Positions 14,916 through 23,397 of a DNA stretch of 41,376 bases are shown piece by piece. The position numbers and the translations under genes are program-made. How positions within the stretch are numbered: the first letter of the stretch is position 1; the number at the start of each line of letters is the position of its first letter. The DNA lies in contig JAPSFM010000037.1 in assembly GCA_035063885.1 (NCBI GenBank), positions 1-41,376 on the forward strand. The letters run 5' to 3'. Source of the DNA: CAADGY01 sp900696665 (lineage in GTDB: Bacteria; Acidobacteriota; Terriglobia; Bryobacterales; Bryobacteraceae). The notes beneath the pieces were generated by a model, which worked only from the letters and a program-made list of their open reading frames with translations, had not been told where the DNA came from and made no database searches.

Positions 14916-16268
14916 TCAACTTCGGCCGGACGTCATAAAACGGTTTACGAAGTGAGTGTCGAACCTGCCGGCGATGAAATCCTCATCCGCCATAATGCGC
15001 TGGTGTAACGGAATTGAAGTATAAATGCCCTCGACAACAAACATATCGAGGGCGCGGTTCATTCGCGCGATGGCTTCGTTCCGGTCGCGCCCGCAGGCAA
15101 CCAGTTTTGCCAGCAGCGAATCGTAATACGGCGGTATGACACTGCCGGTGTACGCGGCGGTATCCACGCGGATGCCAACGCCGCCCGGAAGGTTCAATCC
15201 CGTGATGCGTCCCGGCGATGGGGCGAAGGTCTTCGGGTGCTCGGCGTTAATGCGGCATTCGATGGCATGACCCCGAATGACAACCGGTTCGCGAAGGATG
15301 CTGGAGAGTGGGACTCCGGCGGCGATCAGAATCTGGGCCTTCACGACATCGACTCCGGTAACAAATTCCGTCACCGGATGTTCAACCTGCACTCGCGCGT
15401 TTACTTCGATGAAGTAAAGATTGCCGTGCTCGTCCATAAGAAATTCGACGGTTCCGGCATTCGTGTAATCGACGTCGGCCATTGCCTTCGTGAGCCGCGT
15501 GCTGATGTCTTCGCGGAGTTCCTGCGAGACTGAAGGCGAGGGTGCCTCCTCAATCAACTTTTGGTGCCGCCGCTGAATGGTGCATTCGCGCTCTCCGAGA
15601 ATGCGTACATCTCCGCGCTCGTCGGCCAGCACCTGAAACTCGATATGCCGCGGCGATTCGATGAACTTCTCCAGGTACATGTCGGGGCAGGAGAAACTGG
15701 CTGCCGCTTCCTGTTGCGCCTGCGTGAACAGGACCGGCAAGTCATCGGGTGATGTAACTACGCGCATGCCGCGTCCGCCGCCTCCAGCGGCAGCCTTCAA
15801 CATCACGGGATAGCCAATCTGCCGCGCCAGTTCCAGCGCCTCATCAGGTCCGCTGAGCACCCCGTCGGAACCAGGCAACACCGGAATGCCGGCTTCTTTC
15901 ATCGCCTGCCGGGCGCACTGCTTCAGGCCCATGGTGCGAATCACATTTGGTTTGGGGCCGATGAACTTAATTCCGGAATCCGCACAGACCTCGGCGAAAT
16001 CGGCGTTTTCGCTCAGAAAGCCATAGCCGGGATGGATAGCCTGTACATTGGTGATTTCCGCAGCGCTGATCACGGAGGGAATGTCGAGGTAGCTACGGGA
16101 GCTCTTCGCCGGGCCGATGCAAATCGCTTCGTCGGCGAAACGCACATGCAGGCTGTGCCGGTCGGCTTCCGAGTACACAGCCACCGTGCGGATGCCAAGC
16201 TCTTTGCAGGCGCAGACAACACGAAGGGCGATTTCGCCCCTGTTGGCGATCAGAATCTTGTCAAACAT
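14916..16268 (-). CDS. accC: Biotin carboxylase subunit of acetyl-CoA carboxylase
   Basis: 450 residues from the ATG at 16268 (MFDKILIANRGEIALRV, the canonical start). It carboxylates the biotin on AccB with bicarbonate and ATP, the first half-reaction of malonyl-CoA synthesis. ATP-grasp features are complete: the Gly-rich loop KAAAGGGGRGMRVV, the EVNARVQVEHPVTE block with the catalytic Glu/Arg, and CTIQRRHQKLIEEAPSP. It starts 7 nt after accB, so the two subunits are co-translated. Confidence 0.97.
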   Translation of the reverse strand: MFDKILIANRGEIALRVVCACKELGIRTVAVYSEADRHSLHVRFADEAICIGPAKSSRSYLDIPSVISAAEITNVQAIHPGYGFLSENADFAEVCADSGIKFIGPKPNVIRTMGLKQCARQAMKEAGIPVLPGSDGVLSGPDEALELARQIGYPVMLKAAAGGGGRGMRVVTSPDDLPVLFTQAQQEAAASFSCPDMYLEKFIESPRHIEFQVLADERGDVRILGERECTIQRRHQKLIEEAPSPSVSQELREDISTRLTKAMADVDYTNAGTVEFLMDEHGNLYFIEVNARVQVEHPVTEFVTGVDVVKAQILIAAGVPLSSILREPVVIRGHAIECRINAEHPKTFAPSPGRITGLNLPGGVGIRVDTAAYTGSVIPPYYDSLLAKLVACGRDRNEAIARMNRALDMFVVEGIYTSIPLHQRIMADEDFIAGRFDTHFVNRFMTSGRS

Positions 16269-16275
16269 GCAGGGG

Positions 16276-16752
16276 CTAGTTCGTTTTGATCGTAAACAGA
16301 GCTTCTCCGTATTCCACGGGATGGCCGTTTTCCACCAGTTTTGCGACAATCGTGCCGCTTACTTCCGCCTCGATTTCGTTCATCAATTTCATGGACTCAA
16401 TAATGCAAAGGACTTTCCCTGGCTGAACATGATCTCCGACCCGTACGAATGCCGGCGCGTCGGGAGCGGAGGCTTCATAGAAAGTTCCAACGATCGGAGC
16501 CTTTACCAGTACGAGAGACGGATCGTCCGCCGGCAGCGCCGGCTCGGGAGAGGGCGGCGGCATCACCTGCGGCGCCGGCACGGGGTTGGAGATGGTGTAT
16601 TGAACAGGCCCCGAGACACCGGTACTCATTTCCTGCGTCGTCATGAACGTGCGCCGGATTCGGACCCGGTTTTCTCCCCGTTGCAGTTCCAGTTCCGCTA
16701 TTCCGCTGTCGGTCACAACCTGAATCAGTTCTTTGATTTCTTCTATGGTCAT
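16276..16752 (-). CDS. accB: Biotin carboxyl carrier protein of acetyl-CoA carboxylase
   Basis: 158 residues. The N-terminal helical segment is followed by a Pro/Ala-rich linker (about 55-80) and the biotinyl domain (about 80-156). The biotin attachment lysine is in ESMKLMNEIEAEV, with the usual Met-Lys-Met-like context as MKL. It shuttles carboxybiotin from AccC to the carboxyltransferase AccA/AccD, which is not encoded here. It follows the M24 peptidase gene by 18 nt. Confidence 0.96.
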   Translation of the reverse strand: MTIEEIKELIQVVTDSGIAELELQRGENRVRIRRTFMTTQEMSTGVSGPVQYTISNPVPAPQVMPPPSPEPALPADDPSLVLVKAPIVGTFYEASAPDAPAFVRVGDHVQPGKVLCIIESMKLMNEIEAEVSGTIVAKLVENGHPVEYGEALFTIKTN

Positions 16753-16770
16753 TTATGTTATCCGGGGCGA

Positions 16771-17865
16771 TCAGAACAGAATGAGTTCCTTTGGAGTGGG
16801 CGTCAGCACCTCACATCCGGTCTTTGTAACAAGAACGGTGTCTTCAATGCGTATGCCGCCGAAGCCTTCCAAATAGACTCCTGGCTCGATCGTAATTACC
16901 ATGCCCGCCTGGAGACGGGTCTTATCGCGCCTGCCAATGCGCGGCGGCTCGTGAATTTCGAGCCCGAGGCCATGCCCGGTGGAATGTACGAACGCATCTC
17001 GCAAGCCGTAGCTTCCTAACACCTGCCGCGCTTTCCGGTCCACCTGTCCGGCTGTCACCCCCTCGCGAACCGCGGCGATTGCGGCAAGCTGCGCCTCCAG
17101 TACCGAATTGTAAAGCCGCCGGAGCTTTGCGCCTGGACGCCCGCTGAAAAGCATGCGGGTCATATCGCTCGCGTAGCCGTTCTGGCTCGCGCCCATGTCT
17201 ATTAATACTAAACGATTACGTCCGATCGTACCGGATGCCGGGTTGGCGTGGGGGAAAGCCGTTCGCCTACCGGAGGCGACAATGGTCTCAAAAGCCGGCT
17301 TTTCCGCACCGGAACGCCGCATGCGGTACTCCAGTTCGGCGGCCAGTTCCTTCTCTGTCGTTTCAGGCCGGATCCGTTTCACCGCCTCGTGAAAAGCCTT
17401 CGAGGCGGTCGCCACCGAGCGGCGGATGGCTCCCACCTCATCTTCGGACTTGACCATACGGAGGTGCTCCACGATGCCGCCAACTGGAACCAGGCCGGGG
17501 TCACCCGCATCCAATCCTCGCAAGGCCTCGTACGCCTCATACGTAATGCGGCCCTTTTCAAATCCTGTGCGCTTCAAATGCTTGCGATTGAGATCCTTCC
17601 TCACGGCGATCCACAACGGACCGCGGGCGACCTTCACCGGGCAGTCGGCCTCCTCGGTAGCCTGCAGTTCATAGCGCGGATCGGTATAGAGGACGGCGTG
17701 TTCCCGAAAGAGGAGCAGAGCGCCGTTGGAACCCGTGAAGTTTGTCAAATACCGAATGTTGGACAGGGCCGTTACGAGCAGGCTATCGAGGCCGTGGGCG
17801 GAGAAGGCAGTGGCGGCACTTGTTCTTCGCCTTTGAAACGGAGATTCCGGAGGGTTTGGTCGCAA
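16771..17865 (-). CDS. M24-family Xaa-Pro aminopeptidase
   Basis: 364 residues. An N-terminal creatinase-like domain (about 1-140) precedes the pita-bread catalytic domain. All five metal ligands of the dinuclear centre can be placed: Asp in IDMGAS, Asp in SDMTR, His in GHGLGLEIHE, Glu in TIEPGVY and Glu in RIEDTV. Such enzymes release the N-terminal residue from peptides whose second residue is proline. A peptidase of this class directly before accB-accC is seen in other bacteria (for example Bacillus yqhT), usually with efp between; efp is absent here. It begins 8 nt after the AI-2E-family gene. Confidence 0.92.
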   Translation of the reverse strand: MRPNPPESPFQRRRTSAATAFSAHGLDSLLVTALSNIRYLTNFTGSNGALLLFREHAVLYTDPRYELQATEEADCPVKVARGPLWIAVRKDLNRKHLKRTGFEKGRITYEAYEALRGLDAGDPGLVPVGGIVEHLRMVKSEDEVGAIRRSVATASKAFHEAVKRIRPETTEKELAAELEYRMRRSGAEKPAFETIVASGRRTAFPHANPASGTIGRNRLVLIDMGASQNGYASDMTRMLFSGRPGAKLRRLYNSVLEAQLAAIAAVREGVTAGQVDRKARQVLGSYGLRDAFVHSTGHGLGLEIHEPPRIGRRDKTRLQAGMVITIEPGVYLEGFGGIRIEDTVLVTKTGCEVLTPTPKELILF

Positions 17866-17873
17866 ATGACCGA

Positions 17874-19001
17874 TTATAGCGTAACGGGGCCGGCAGGCTT
17901 GGCTTCCCGTCCGGTAAGACGCGCCGTAAGATTCTCGCCGATGGCTTCTTCGGCCGTGGAATACGCGGCAGTCCGTCTTTTCCAGATGTCGACCAACGCT
18001 ATTGTAACCGCGAGAATAATCGGCCCGACGATCACCCCCGAAGTGCCGAAGACGATGACCCCGCCAACCACCGCGATGAAGACCGGTACCGTATGGAGCC
18101 GCAGGCGCGAGCCCACCAGGACCGGATACAGGATGTTATCTATCAATCCAATGACAATGGCACCCCAAAGGCTCAGAATCAAAGCTTTGACCCAGTACCC
18201 GCCAGCCAGCAGAAACAGCGCCGCTGGAATCCAAACGATAAATGCGCCAAGAATAGGGATGATGGCGAGTGCGGCCATCACCACGCCCCAGACCAAAGGC
18301 GCGGGGAGTCCGAGCCACCAGAACATCAACCCCCCGAGCGCACCCTGAATGAGGGCGACAGTGAGGCTACCGTAGATGGTGGCGTAGATGGAGTCTTCCA
18401 CGTCTTGAAACACCTCATCGGTTTCGGCGCGGGAGAGGGGAACCAGCGAACGAAGAGCGTTCAGTACGGCACGGCGATCGCGAAGGAAGTAAAACAAGAG
18501 AAAGAACGTGATGAAGAACTGCGCCATGGCCCAGACAGAACCGGTGACCCAGGATGACATTCGTTCAGCAACGGCGGCTCCTGCGTCTTTGAGGCGTGCC
18601 TCAATATCCACATACGATTCCACCCATTGAAAAACCGGGCCGAGCGCGGGGTTGCGAAGGACAGTTTCGCGCCACCCGCCGGAGGAGAGACCGGCATTAA
18701 GTGATTGGACTCCGCCGGCTACCTGCTGGAAAACCTGCTGCCCGATGAGAGCTACGGGACCCACAATGACAACAGCCACCAGAACGACGGTGAGCGCCGC
18801 CGCCACACTCCGGTTCTGAATACGGCGTTCGATCCGGCAATGGAGCGGGTTCGCGACAACGGCAAAGGCGAGACCCCAAACCAGCGATGGTAGAAATGGA
18901 GCCGCCATCAGATAGCAGAGGTAGAGCGCCAGCAAAGTAGCGGCCAGCAAGGTAAGGACCAATACCCGTTCCCTTGAAAACCAACCGGTTTCGCGATGCA
19001 C
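17874..19001 (-). CDS. AI-2E family (PerM-like) membrane protein
   Basis: 375 residues, about eight hydrophobic helices. GTG start at 19001 with GGAAAGGG upstream. Features of the AI-2E/UPF0118 family are clear: the hydrophobic N-terminal pair, a soluble middle with QQVFQQVAGGVQSL, the PAPLVWGVVMAALAIIPILG block, and GSRLRLHTVPVFIAVVGG near the end. Members have been linked to export of the AI-2 signal or to sodium/proton exchange; the substrate here is unknown. It is the first gene of the AI-2E protein - peptidase - accB - accC run. Confidence 0.9.
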   Translation of the reverse strand: MHRETGWFSRERVLVLTLLAATLLALYLCYLMAAPFLPSLVWGLAFAVVANPLHCRIERRIQNRSVAAALTVVLVAVVIVGPVALIGQQVFQQVAGGVQSLNAGLSSGGWRETVLRNPALGPVFQWVESYVDIEARLKDAGAAVAERMSSWVTGSVWAMAQFFITFFLLFYFLRDRRAVLNALRSLVPLSRAETDEVFQDVEDSIYATIYGSLTVALIQGALGGLMFWWLGLPAPLVWGVVMAALAIIPILGAFIVWIPAALFLLAGGYWVKALILSLWGAIVIGLIDNILYPVLVGSRLRLHTVPVFIAVVGGVIVFGTSGVIVGPIILAVTIALVDIWKRRTAAYSTAEEAIGENLTARLTGREAKPAGPVTL

Positions 19002-19037
19002 CCGAGCCCTTTCCTTCTTTCAAGTTACCATTCGAAA

Positions 19038-20282
19038 ATGGGCCTGTTGACCGCATTCAGACCATCACGGCGCAGCATGCTGGCATCGTTGCTCGGCGCC
19101 GCACCTTTCGCTTCCGGCACGGAGATTCTCCCGCCTGTGCGGGCTATCACTCGCGGGCCGCGACACCATTGGTTCGGTTATTACGACAAACTGGAGTTCG
19201 ATCCGGGTAACCGCTATGTGCTGGGGATGCAGGTGGATTTCGAACACCGTTCGCCGCGGCCGGACGACATTATCGGGATCGGCATGGTGGACATTCAGTC
19301 CGGTGATCGCTGGATCGAATTAGGAAAGAGCCGCGCGTGGGGGTGGCAACAAGGTTGCATGCTGCAATGGATTCCTGGTTCGGATTCCGAAATCATCTGG
19401 AACGACCGGCAGGGAGACCGCTTCGTCGCGTACATATTAAATGTAAGAACGCGGAAGCGAAGGACGCTGCCAGCGCCGGTCTACGCCCTGAGTCCCGATG
19501 GCAAGTGGGCGATTTCAACCGATTTCAGCCGTCTGAACGACTGCCGCCCCGGCTACGGCTATGCAGGCATAGCGGACCCTGGAAAGGACACCGCCGCGCC
19601 GGACGACAACGGCATCTGGCGCATCGATCTCGCCTCGGGACGGCGCGACTTGTTGATCTCTTATGCGGCTGCCGCGCGGATTCCGTACGAGAAGGGCGGG
19701 CTCGAGCGCGCCAAACACTGGTTCAACCACCTTTTGGTATCCCCCGACGGGAGCCGGTTCATTTTCCTGCACCGCTGGCGAGGAGCCGAGCACGGCCAAA
19801 GCTGGGAGACGCGCATGTTCACCGCCAACGCGGACGGGACGGGTCTTTACATCCTTGATCCTTATGGGAAGACGTCGCACTTTATTTGGCGCGATCCCCG
19901 GCACGTGCTCGCCTGGGCCTGGCACCCGTCTCGCGGAGACAAGTTCTACCTGTATCGGGACAGGAGCCGGCAGGTGGAAGCGGTCGCGCCGGATGTGATG
20001 ACCACGAACGGCCACTGCACCTACCTGCCCGGGAACCAGTGGATTCTCAACGATACTTACCCGGACAGAGACCGGAACCAGAATCCGTATCTTTATAGTG
20101 TGTCCAGCGGCAGGCGCTATCCGCTTGGGCACTTTCATTCGCCGCCGGCATATCGGGGTGAGTGGCGTTGTGACACGCACCCGCGATTCAGCCCGGACGG
20201 GAAGCAAGTGGTGATCGACTCGCCTCACGGTGGAAATGGCCGTCAGTTGTACCTCATCGATATCAGCGGAATTACGGGATAA
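19038..20282 (+). CDS. Tat-exported beta-propeller protein, oligogalacturonate-lyase-like
   Basis: 414 residues from the ATG at 19038. The N-terminus (SRRSMLASLLGAAPFASG) is a twin-arginine signal, so the protein is exported folded. The rest is a TolB/WD40-like seven-bladed propeller with many 'LSPDGKWAI', 'VSPDGSRFIF' and 'FSPDGKQVV' blades. NGHCTYLPGNQWILNDTYPD and RCDTHPRFSPDG match blocks of the oligogalacturonide lyase (PL22) fold, including its metal-binding His. Degradation of pectic or other acidic oligosaccharides is a reasonable inference, not proven. An ATG at 18996 would overlap the divergent gene and lies outside the Tat signal. Confidence 0.8.
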   Translation: MGLLTAFRPSRRSMLASLLGAAPFASGTEILPPVRAITRGPRHHWFGYYDKLEFDPGNRYVLGMQVDFEHRSPRPDDIIGIGMVDIQSGDRWIELGKSRAWGWQQGCMLQWIPGSDSEIIWNDRQGDRFVAYILNVRTRKRRTLPAPVYALSPDGKWAISTDFSRLNDCRPGYGYAGIADPGKDTAAPDDNGIWRIDLASGRRDLLISYAAAARIPYEKGGLERAKHWFNHLLVSPDGSRFIFLHRWRGAEHGQSWETRMFTANADGTGLYILDPYGKTSHFIWRDPRHVLAWAWHPSRGDKFYLYRDRSRQVEAVAPDVMTTNGHCTYLPGNQWILNDTYPDRDRNQNPYLYSVSSGRRYPLGHFHSPPAYRGEWRCDTHPRFSPDGKQVVIDSPHGGNGRQLYLIDISGITG

Positions 20283-20330
20283 AGGCCTCCGCCAGATTGT
20301 AAATTCGTCTGCTTCACACGCGTGAAACTC

Positions 20331-20360
20331 TTGCACGTTGTTCGCTGTCTCTCCTAGAAT
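20331..20360 (+). promoter_or_regulatory. Sigma70-like promoter of the CHRD/PEP-CTERM gene
   Basis: TTGCAC (20331-20336), 18-bp spacer and TAGAAT (20355-20360; five of six consensus bases), about 60 nt upstream of the ATG at 20422. Confidence 0.45.
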
Positions 20361-20421
20361 GTGTCAGAAACATTACTGGGAATCCGCTTTCTTGATGTAA
20401 ATCCAAACGGAGGTGGATCTG

Positions 20422-20970
20422 ATGAGAAGATTTCTCAGCGTGACAGCCGTTATTGTGTGTGTCAGTCTGTTTGCAGCTATTGCATCGGGGGCGACGATCA
20501 CTTTCTCGGCGACGTTAACGCCGGAACAGGAGATTCCGGCGCCAGTTTTGAACGGCACGACGCCCTCGGGAATGGCTACAGCCACGCTGGATACAGTGGC
20601 CCGGACAGTTCAATTCATGCTCGACTGGCAAGGCTTGACCAGCATGGCCATCGGGGCACACATACACCGAATTAATCCGATGGCAGCGACGCCGGGGACC
20701 GGACCGATAATCGTGAATTTCCTGATGTTTACCGATCCACCGATGCAGCCGGCGGATAGCTTATCGGGCACCGTATCCATCGATAATGCAACGGTCGCCA
20801 ACCTGATAGCAGGGTTGGGAGCGGGTGATATGTATTTCAATGTTCACACCGAAAACAACCGGCCGGGTGAGATCCGTGGGAACATCGCTGCCGTGCCGGA
20901 GCCGGGCGCCATCGGTTTACTGGGTGGCGGTCTCGTGGCACTGCTCACACTGAAGCGACGGCGGCGGTAA
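20422..20970 (+). CDS. CHRD-domain protein with PEP-CTERM sorting signal
   Basis: 182 residues; GGAGGTGG just upstream of the ATG. A signal peptide (about 1-26) is followed by a CHRD domain (about 27-155): PEQEIPAPVLNG, HIHRINPMA and DMYFNVHTENNRPGEIRG. The C-terminus VPEPGAIGLLGGGLVALLTL plus KRRRR is a complete PEP-CTERM signal: the PEP motif, one transmembrane helix and a basic anchor, recognised by exosortase. The exosortase itself is not in the window. It is expected to be a surface or extracellular-matrix protein. Confidence 0.9.
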   Translation: MRRFLSVTAVIVCVSLFAAIASGATITFSATLTPEQEIPAPVLNGTTPSGMATATLDTVARTVQFMLDWQGLTSMAIGAHIHRINPMAATPGTGPIIVNFLMFTDPPMQPADSLSGTVSIDNATVANLIAGLGAGDMYFNVHTENNRPGEIRGNIAAVPEPGAIGLLGGGLVALLTLKRRRR

Positions 20971-20979
20971 CAATCCGTA

Positions 20980-21009
20980 GCGGGGAACTTCGCCGCTGAA
21001 GTCCCCCGC
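20980..21009 (+). terminator. Stem-loop after the PEP-CTERM gene
   Basis: A 12-position stem (20980-20991/20998-21009, one A-C mismatch) with a 6-nt loop starts 9 nt after the stop codon. No U-run follows, so it is not a standard intrinsic terminator; it could still end or stabilise the transcript. Confidence 0.4.
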
Positions 21010-21090
21010 CGTACTATCGGGATGTATGTTTTCCTTCACCGCCATGGCATAGAGGCGGGGCATCTGAGCAGGCCCCCCTGCTGATCTTGT

Positions 21091-21120
21091 TTGACATTCG
21101 TGCCTGAGTGTTCCTGTAGT
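21091..21120 (+). promoter_or_regulatory. Promoter placing the transcript start at the sulfatase-like ATG
   Basis: Perfect TTGACA (21091-21096), 18-bp spacer, TGTAGT (21115-21120; four of six consensus bases). A start 7 nt past the -10 box falls on 21127, the A of the ATG. Confidence 0.45.
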
Positions 21121-21126
21121 AAAGAT

Positions 21127-23136
21127 ATGCGGTCATCTCGATCGTTTGCGTGCTTTGCGGCGCTGCTTGCGCTAGTCTCCTGCCGCCAGCCGGAAAAAGG
21201 TTCGCAAAACACCGCGCGGCTGCGGCTGCTCAATGTCGTGCTGGTTACAATCGACACCCTGCGCCCGGATCGGCTGGGATGTTACGGGTACACCAAAGCC
21301 GCCACGCCGAACCTGGACAAGCTCGCGCGAAACGGCACGCTCTTTGAGAACGCCGTCACACATGTTCCTCTCACCGCGCCGTCCCACGCCAGCATCTTCA
21401 CCGGCACCTATCCGCCTGTCCACAAAGTCCGGGATAACGGGGGCTTTGTGCTTGAAGGTCCCGAGGCGACACTGGCCGAAATTCTCCAGCGAAAGGGATG
21501 GGACACAGCGGCATTCATTGGCGCGTCGGTGCTGAAACGGTCATTCGGCTTCAGCCGGGGATTCACGGTATTCGATGATCGGATGCCGAAGCTCGAGCCT
21601 GGCCAACCTTCCGGCGACTATGCCGAACGGCGCGCGGGCGCGGTCGTCGATAAGGCGGCGGACTGGCTCCGGGGGCAGACGGGCCGTCCATACTTTTTGT
21701 GGGTGCACGTCTTTGATCCTCACTCGCCATACGATCCCCCCTCGCCGTTCCGTGAGCAATTTCGAGGCAGGGCCTACGACGGAGAAGTGGCATACACCGA
21801 CCGGGAGTTGGGGCGGCTCTTCGATGCGGTGGCACAGAAGCCCGGGAGCGAGAACACACTCCTGGTTGTCCTGTCGGACCACGGAGAAAGCTTGCAGGAC
21901 CACGGAGAATACAGCCACGGTGTTTTCCTGTATGACGCCACGCTGCGGATTGCGTGTATCCTCTCCGGACCCGGAATTCCAAAAGGGGTGCGGGTGAAGC
22001 AGCAGGCTGCCAGAGCGGTCGATGTGCTTCCGACGATCCTGGATTTTATCGGCGAAAAACCGCTTGCGCACGCTCAGGGCGCAAGCCTGGTTCCAGCGAT
22101 AAACGGCAAGCCGGATCCCAACGTATGGTCTTACGCTGAGTCGCTCTACCCGATGATCAATATGGGATGGGCCGAGTTGCGGGGCATCCGCACAAACCGC
22201 TGGAAATACGTGCGAGCGCCCAAGCCGGAGCTTTATGACCTCTCCAGCGATCCCGGGGAGACTGTCAACATTTTGCAGGAGCACCCTGAAGAAGTAAAGG
22301 CCCTGGAAGCCCGGTTGCAAAGCGTGGCGGCCGACGGAGAGAAAGTGGAAACCACGATGATCGACCGCCGGACGATGGAGCAGCTAAAGTCGTTGGGATA
22401 CGTCGGAGGCTCATCGCACGCACAGTACACGCTGCGGGGCAAAGGGACGGATCCGAAAGACCGCAAGGACGTTCTCAGGCTGCTCTATCTGGCAATTTCT
22501 CCGGACTGGGCGGGTAAGGCGTCCGAACGAATCCCGCTGCTTCGCAAGGCGCTGGCGGAAGATCCCGGCAACCCGACAATCTACTACCACCTCGGGGACG
22601 AATACAGCAAGGCGGGACGTATTGTTGACGCGATCAATCTCTATGAGCAAGGCGCTCGCCACGGAATTGGGGAGGCTTGGCTTTATTCGCGTCTGGGCAA
22701 CCTCTATGTCCGGCGGGGCAACCTTCAGGAGGCGATCGCAGCCTTCGAGAACGCAGCGCGGCGGAACCCGTCCGACTGTGAGAGCCTGAGCGACTTGGGA
22801 ATGGCCTATCTCGACACCGGCCGGCCCGCGGACGCCGAGCGGGTGTACAAATGGTGCCTTGCGACAGGAGATACATTCGCTCCGGCTTACAACGGCCTAG
22901 GACTCGCCGCTGTCGAGAAGCGGGACATGGCTGCTGCACGGGGGTACTTTGAGAAGGCGGTACAGGCCGATCCGGATCTGCTGGAAGCGCAACTGAACCT
23001 CGGAAGAAGCTACAAAATGATCGGAGCGAACACGCGAGCCCGCGAATGCTTCGAGGCGTTCTTGGCCAAAGCAACGCCAGCCGAGTACGGAGCAATCATC
23101 CCTAAAATCAAAGCCGAACTGGCCGAACTCCGCTGA
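21127..23136 (+). CDS. Sulfatase-like alkaline-phosphatase-superfamily lipoprotein with TPR repeats
   Basis: 669 residues from the ATG at 21127. The signal peptide ends in LLALVSC, a lipobox, so the protein is predicted to be lipid-anchored. The sulfatase-like domain (about 35-400) has the metal-binding Asp43 in VTIDTLRPDRLGCYGY and DHGE near 270. At the nucleophile position it has Thr83 (PLTAPSHAS), not the Cys/Ser-x-Pro-x-Arg needed for formylglycine, so true arylsulfatase activity is doubtful. The last 200 residues are TPR repeats (YYHLGDEYSKAGR, LYSRLGNLYVRRGN, LSDLGMAYLDTGR, YNGLGLAAVEKRD). No Shine-Dalgarno precedes the start. It may act on a phospho- or sulfo-ester at the envelope; substrate unknown. 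Confidence 0.85.
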   Translation: MRSSRSFACFAALLALVSCRQPEKGSQNTARLRLLNVVLVTIDTLRPDRLGCYGYTKAATPNLDKLARNGTLFENAVTHVPLTAPSHASIFTGTYPPVHKVRDNGGFVLEGPEATLAEILQRKGWDTAAFIGASVLKRSFGFSRGFTVFDDRMPKLEPGQPSGDYAERRAGAVVDKAADWLRGQTGRPYFLWVHVFDPHSPYDPPSPFREQFRGRAYDGEVAYTDRELGRLFDAVAQKPGSENTLLVVLSDHGESLQDHGEYSHGVFLYDATLRIACILSGPGIPKGVRVKQQAARAVDVLPTILDFIGEKPLAHAQGASLVPAINGKPDPNVWSYAESLYPMINMGWAELRGIRTNRWKYVRAPKPELYDLSSDPGETVNILQEHPEEVKALEARLQSVAADGEKVETTMIDRRTMEQLKSLGYVGGSSHAQYTLRGKGTDPKDRKDVLRLLYLAISPDWAGKASERIPLLRKALAEDPGNPTIYYHLGDEYSKAGRIVDAINLYEQGARHGIGEAWLYSRLGNLYVRRGNLQEAIAAFENAARRNPSDCESLSDLGMAYLDTGRPADAERVYKWCLATGDTFAPAYNGLGLAAVEKRDMAAARGYFEKAVQADPDLLEAQLNLGRSYKMIGANTRARECFEAFLAKATPAEYGAIIPKIKAELAELR

Positions 23137-23229
23137 ACTGCGACGTCGCTTTCCGGAGGTTCGGGCGTTTGGTTCCCAAGACAATTGCGCGCATTCGAAC
23201 GTGCCGCCGGGCTGTGCGCGGCCTGCATG

Positions 23230-23312
23230 GACGGGATGAAACCCCGTGTCTTCGCAACTGTGAGACCATCCGCAACGAGGTCTCCCCTCAGTCTGGAGGC
23301 AGGCAGATCTGA
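23230..23312 (+). other. Three tandem hairpins upstream of the first TonB receptor
   Basis: Three stems can be drawn in a row: 23231-23235/23243-23247, 23262-23267/23279-23284 (perfect 6 bp, 11-nt loop), and 23288-23295/23304-23312 (8 bp with a one-base bulge). They lie 86 nt upstream of the receptor's ATG. CGCAACTG between the first two recalls cobalamin riboswitches, but the other conserved blocks of that class are missing. Leader element or extragenic repeat are both possible. Confidence 0.35.
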
Positions 23313-23397
23313 TGGTAATAGTAAATTTCTTCTCGCAAGTAACTTGACATTTGTCTAAAAAACTTGGTTCACTCAATAGCTAAAGGAGAAAGGGTCA

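Noticed and set aside
17248..18348. 366-codon plus-strand open frame
   Set aside because: Antisense to the M24 peptidase and the AI-2E-family gene, both of which have intact motifs.
21127..23136. Formylglycine-dependent arylsulfatase
   Set aside because: The required Cys/Ser-x-Pro-x-Arg is replaced by Thr-Ala-Pro-Ser-His.
23220..23320. Cobalamin riboswitch
   Set aside because: Only the CGCAACTG segment agrees; the other conserved boxes are absent.
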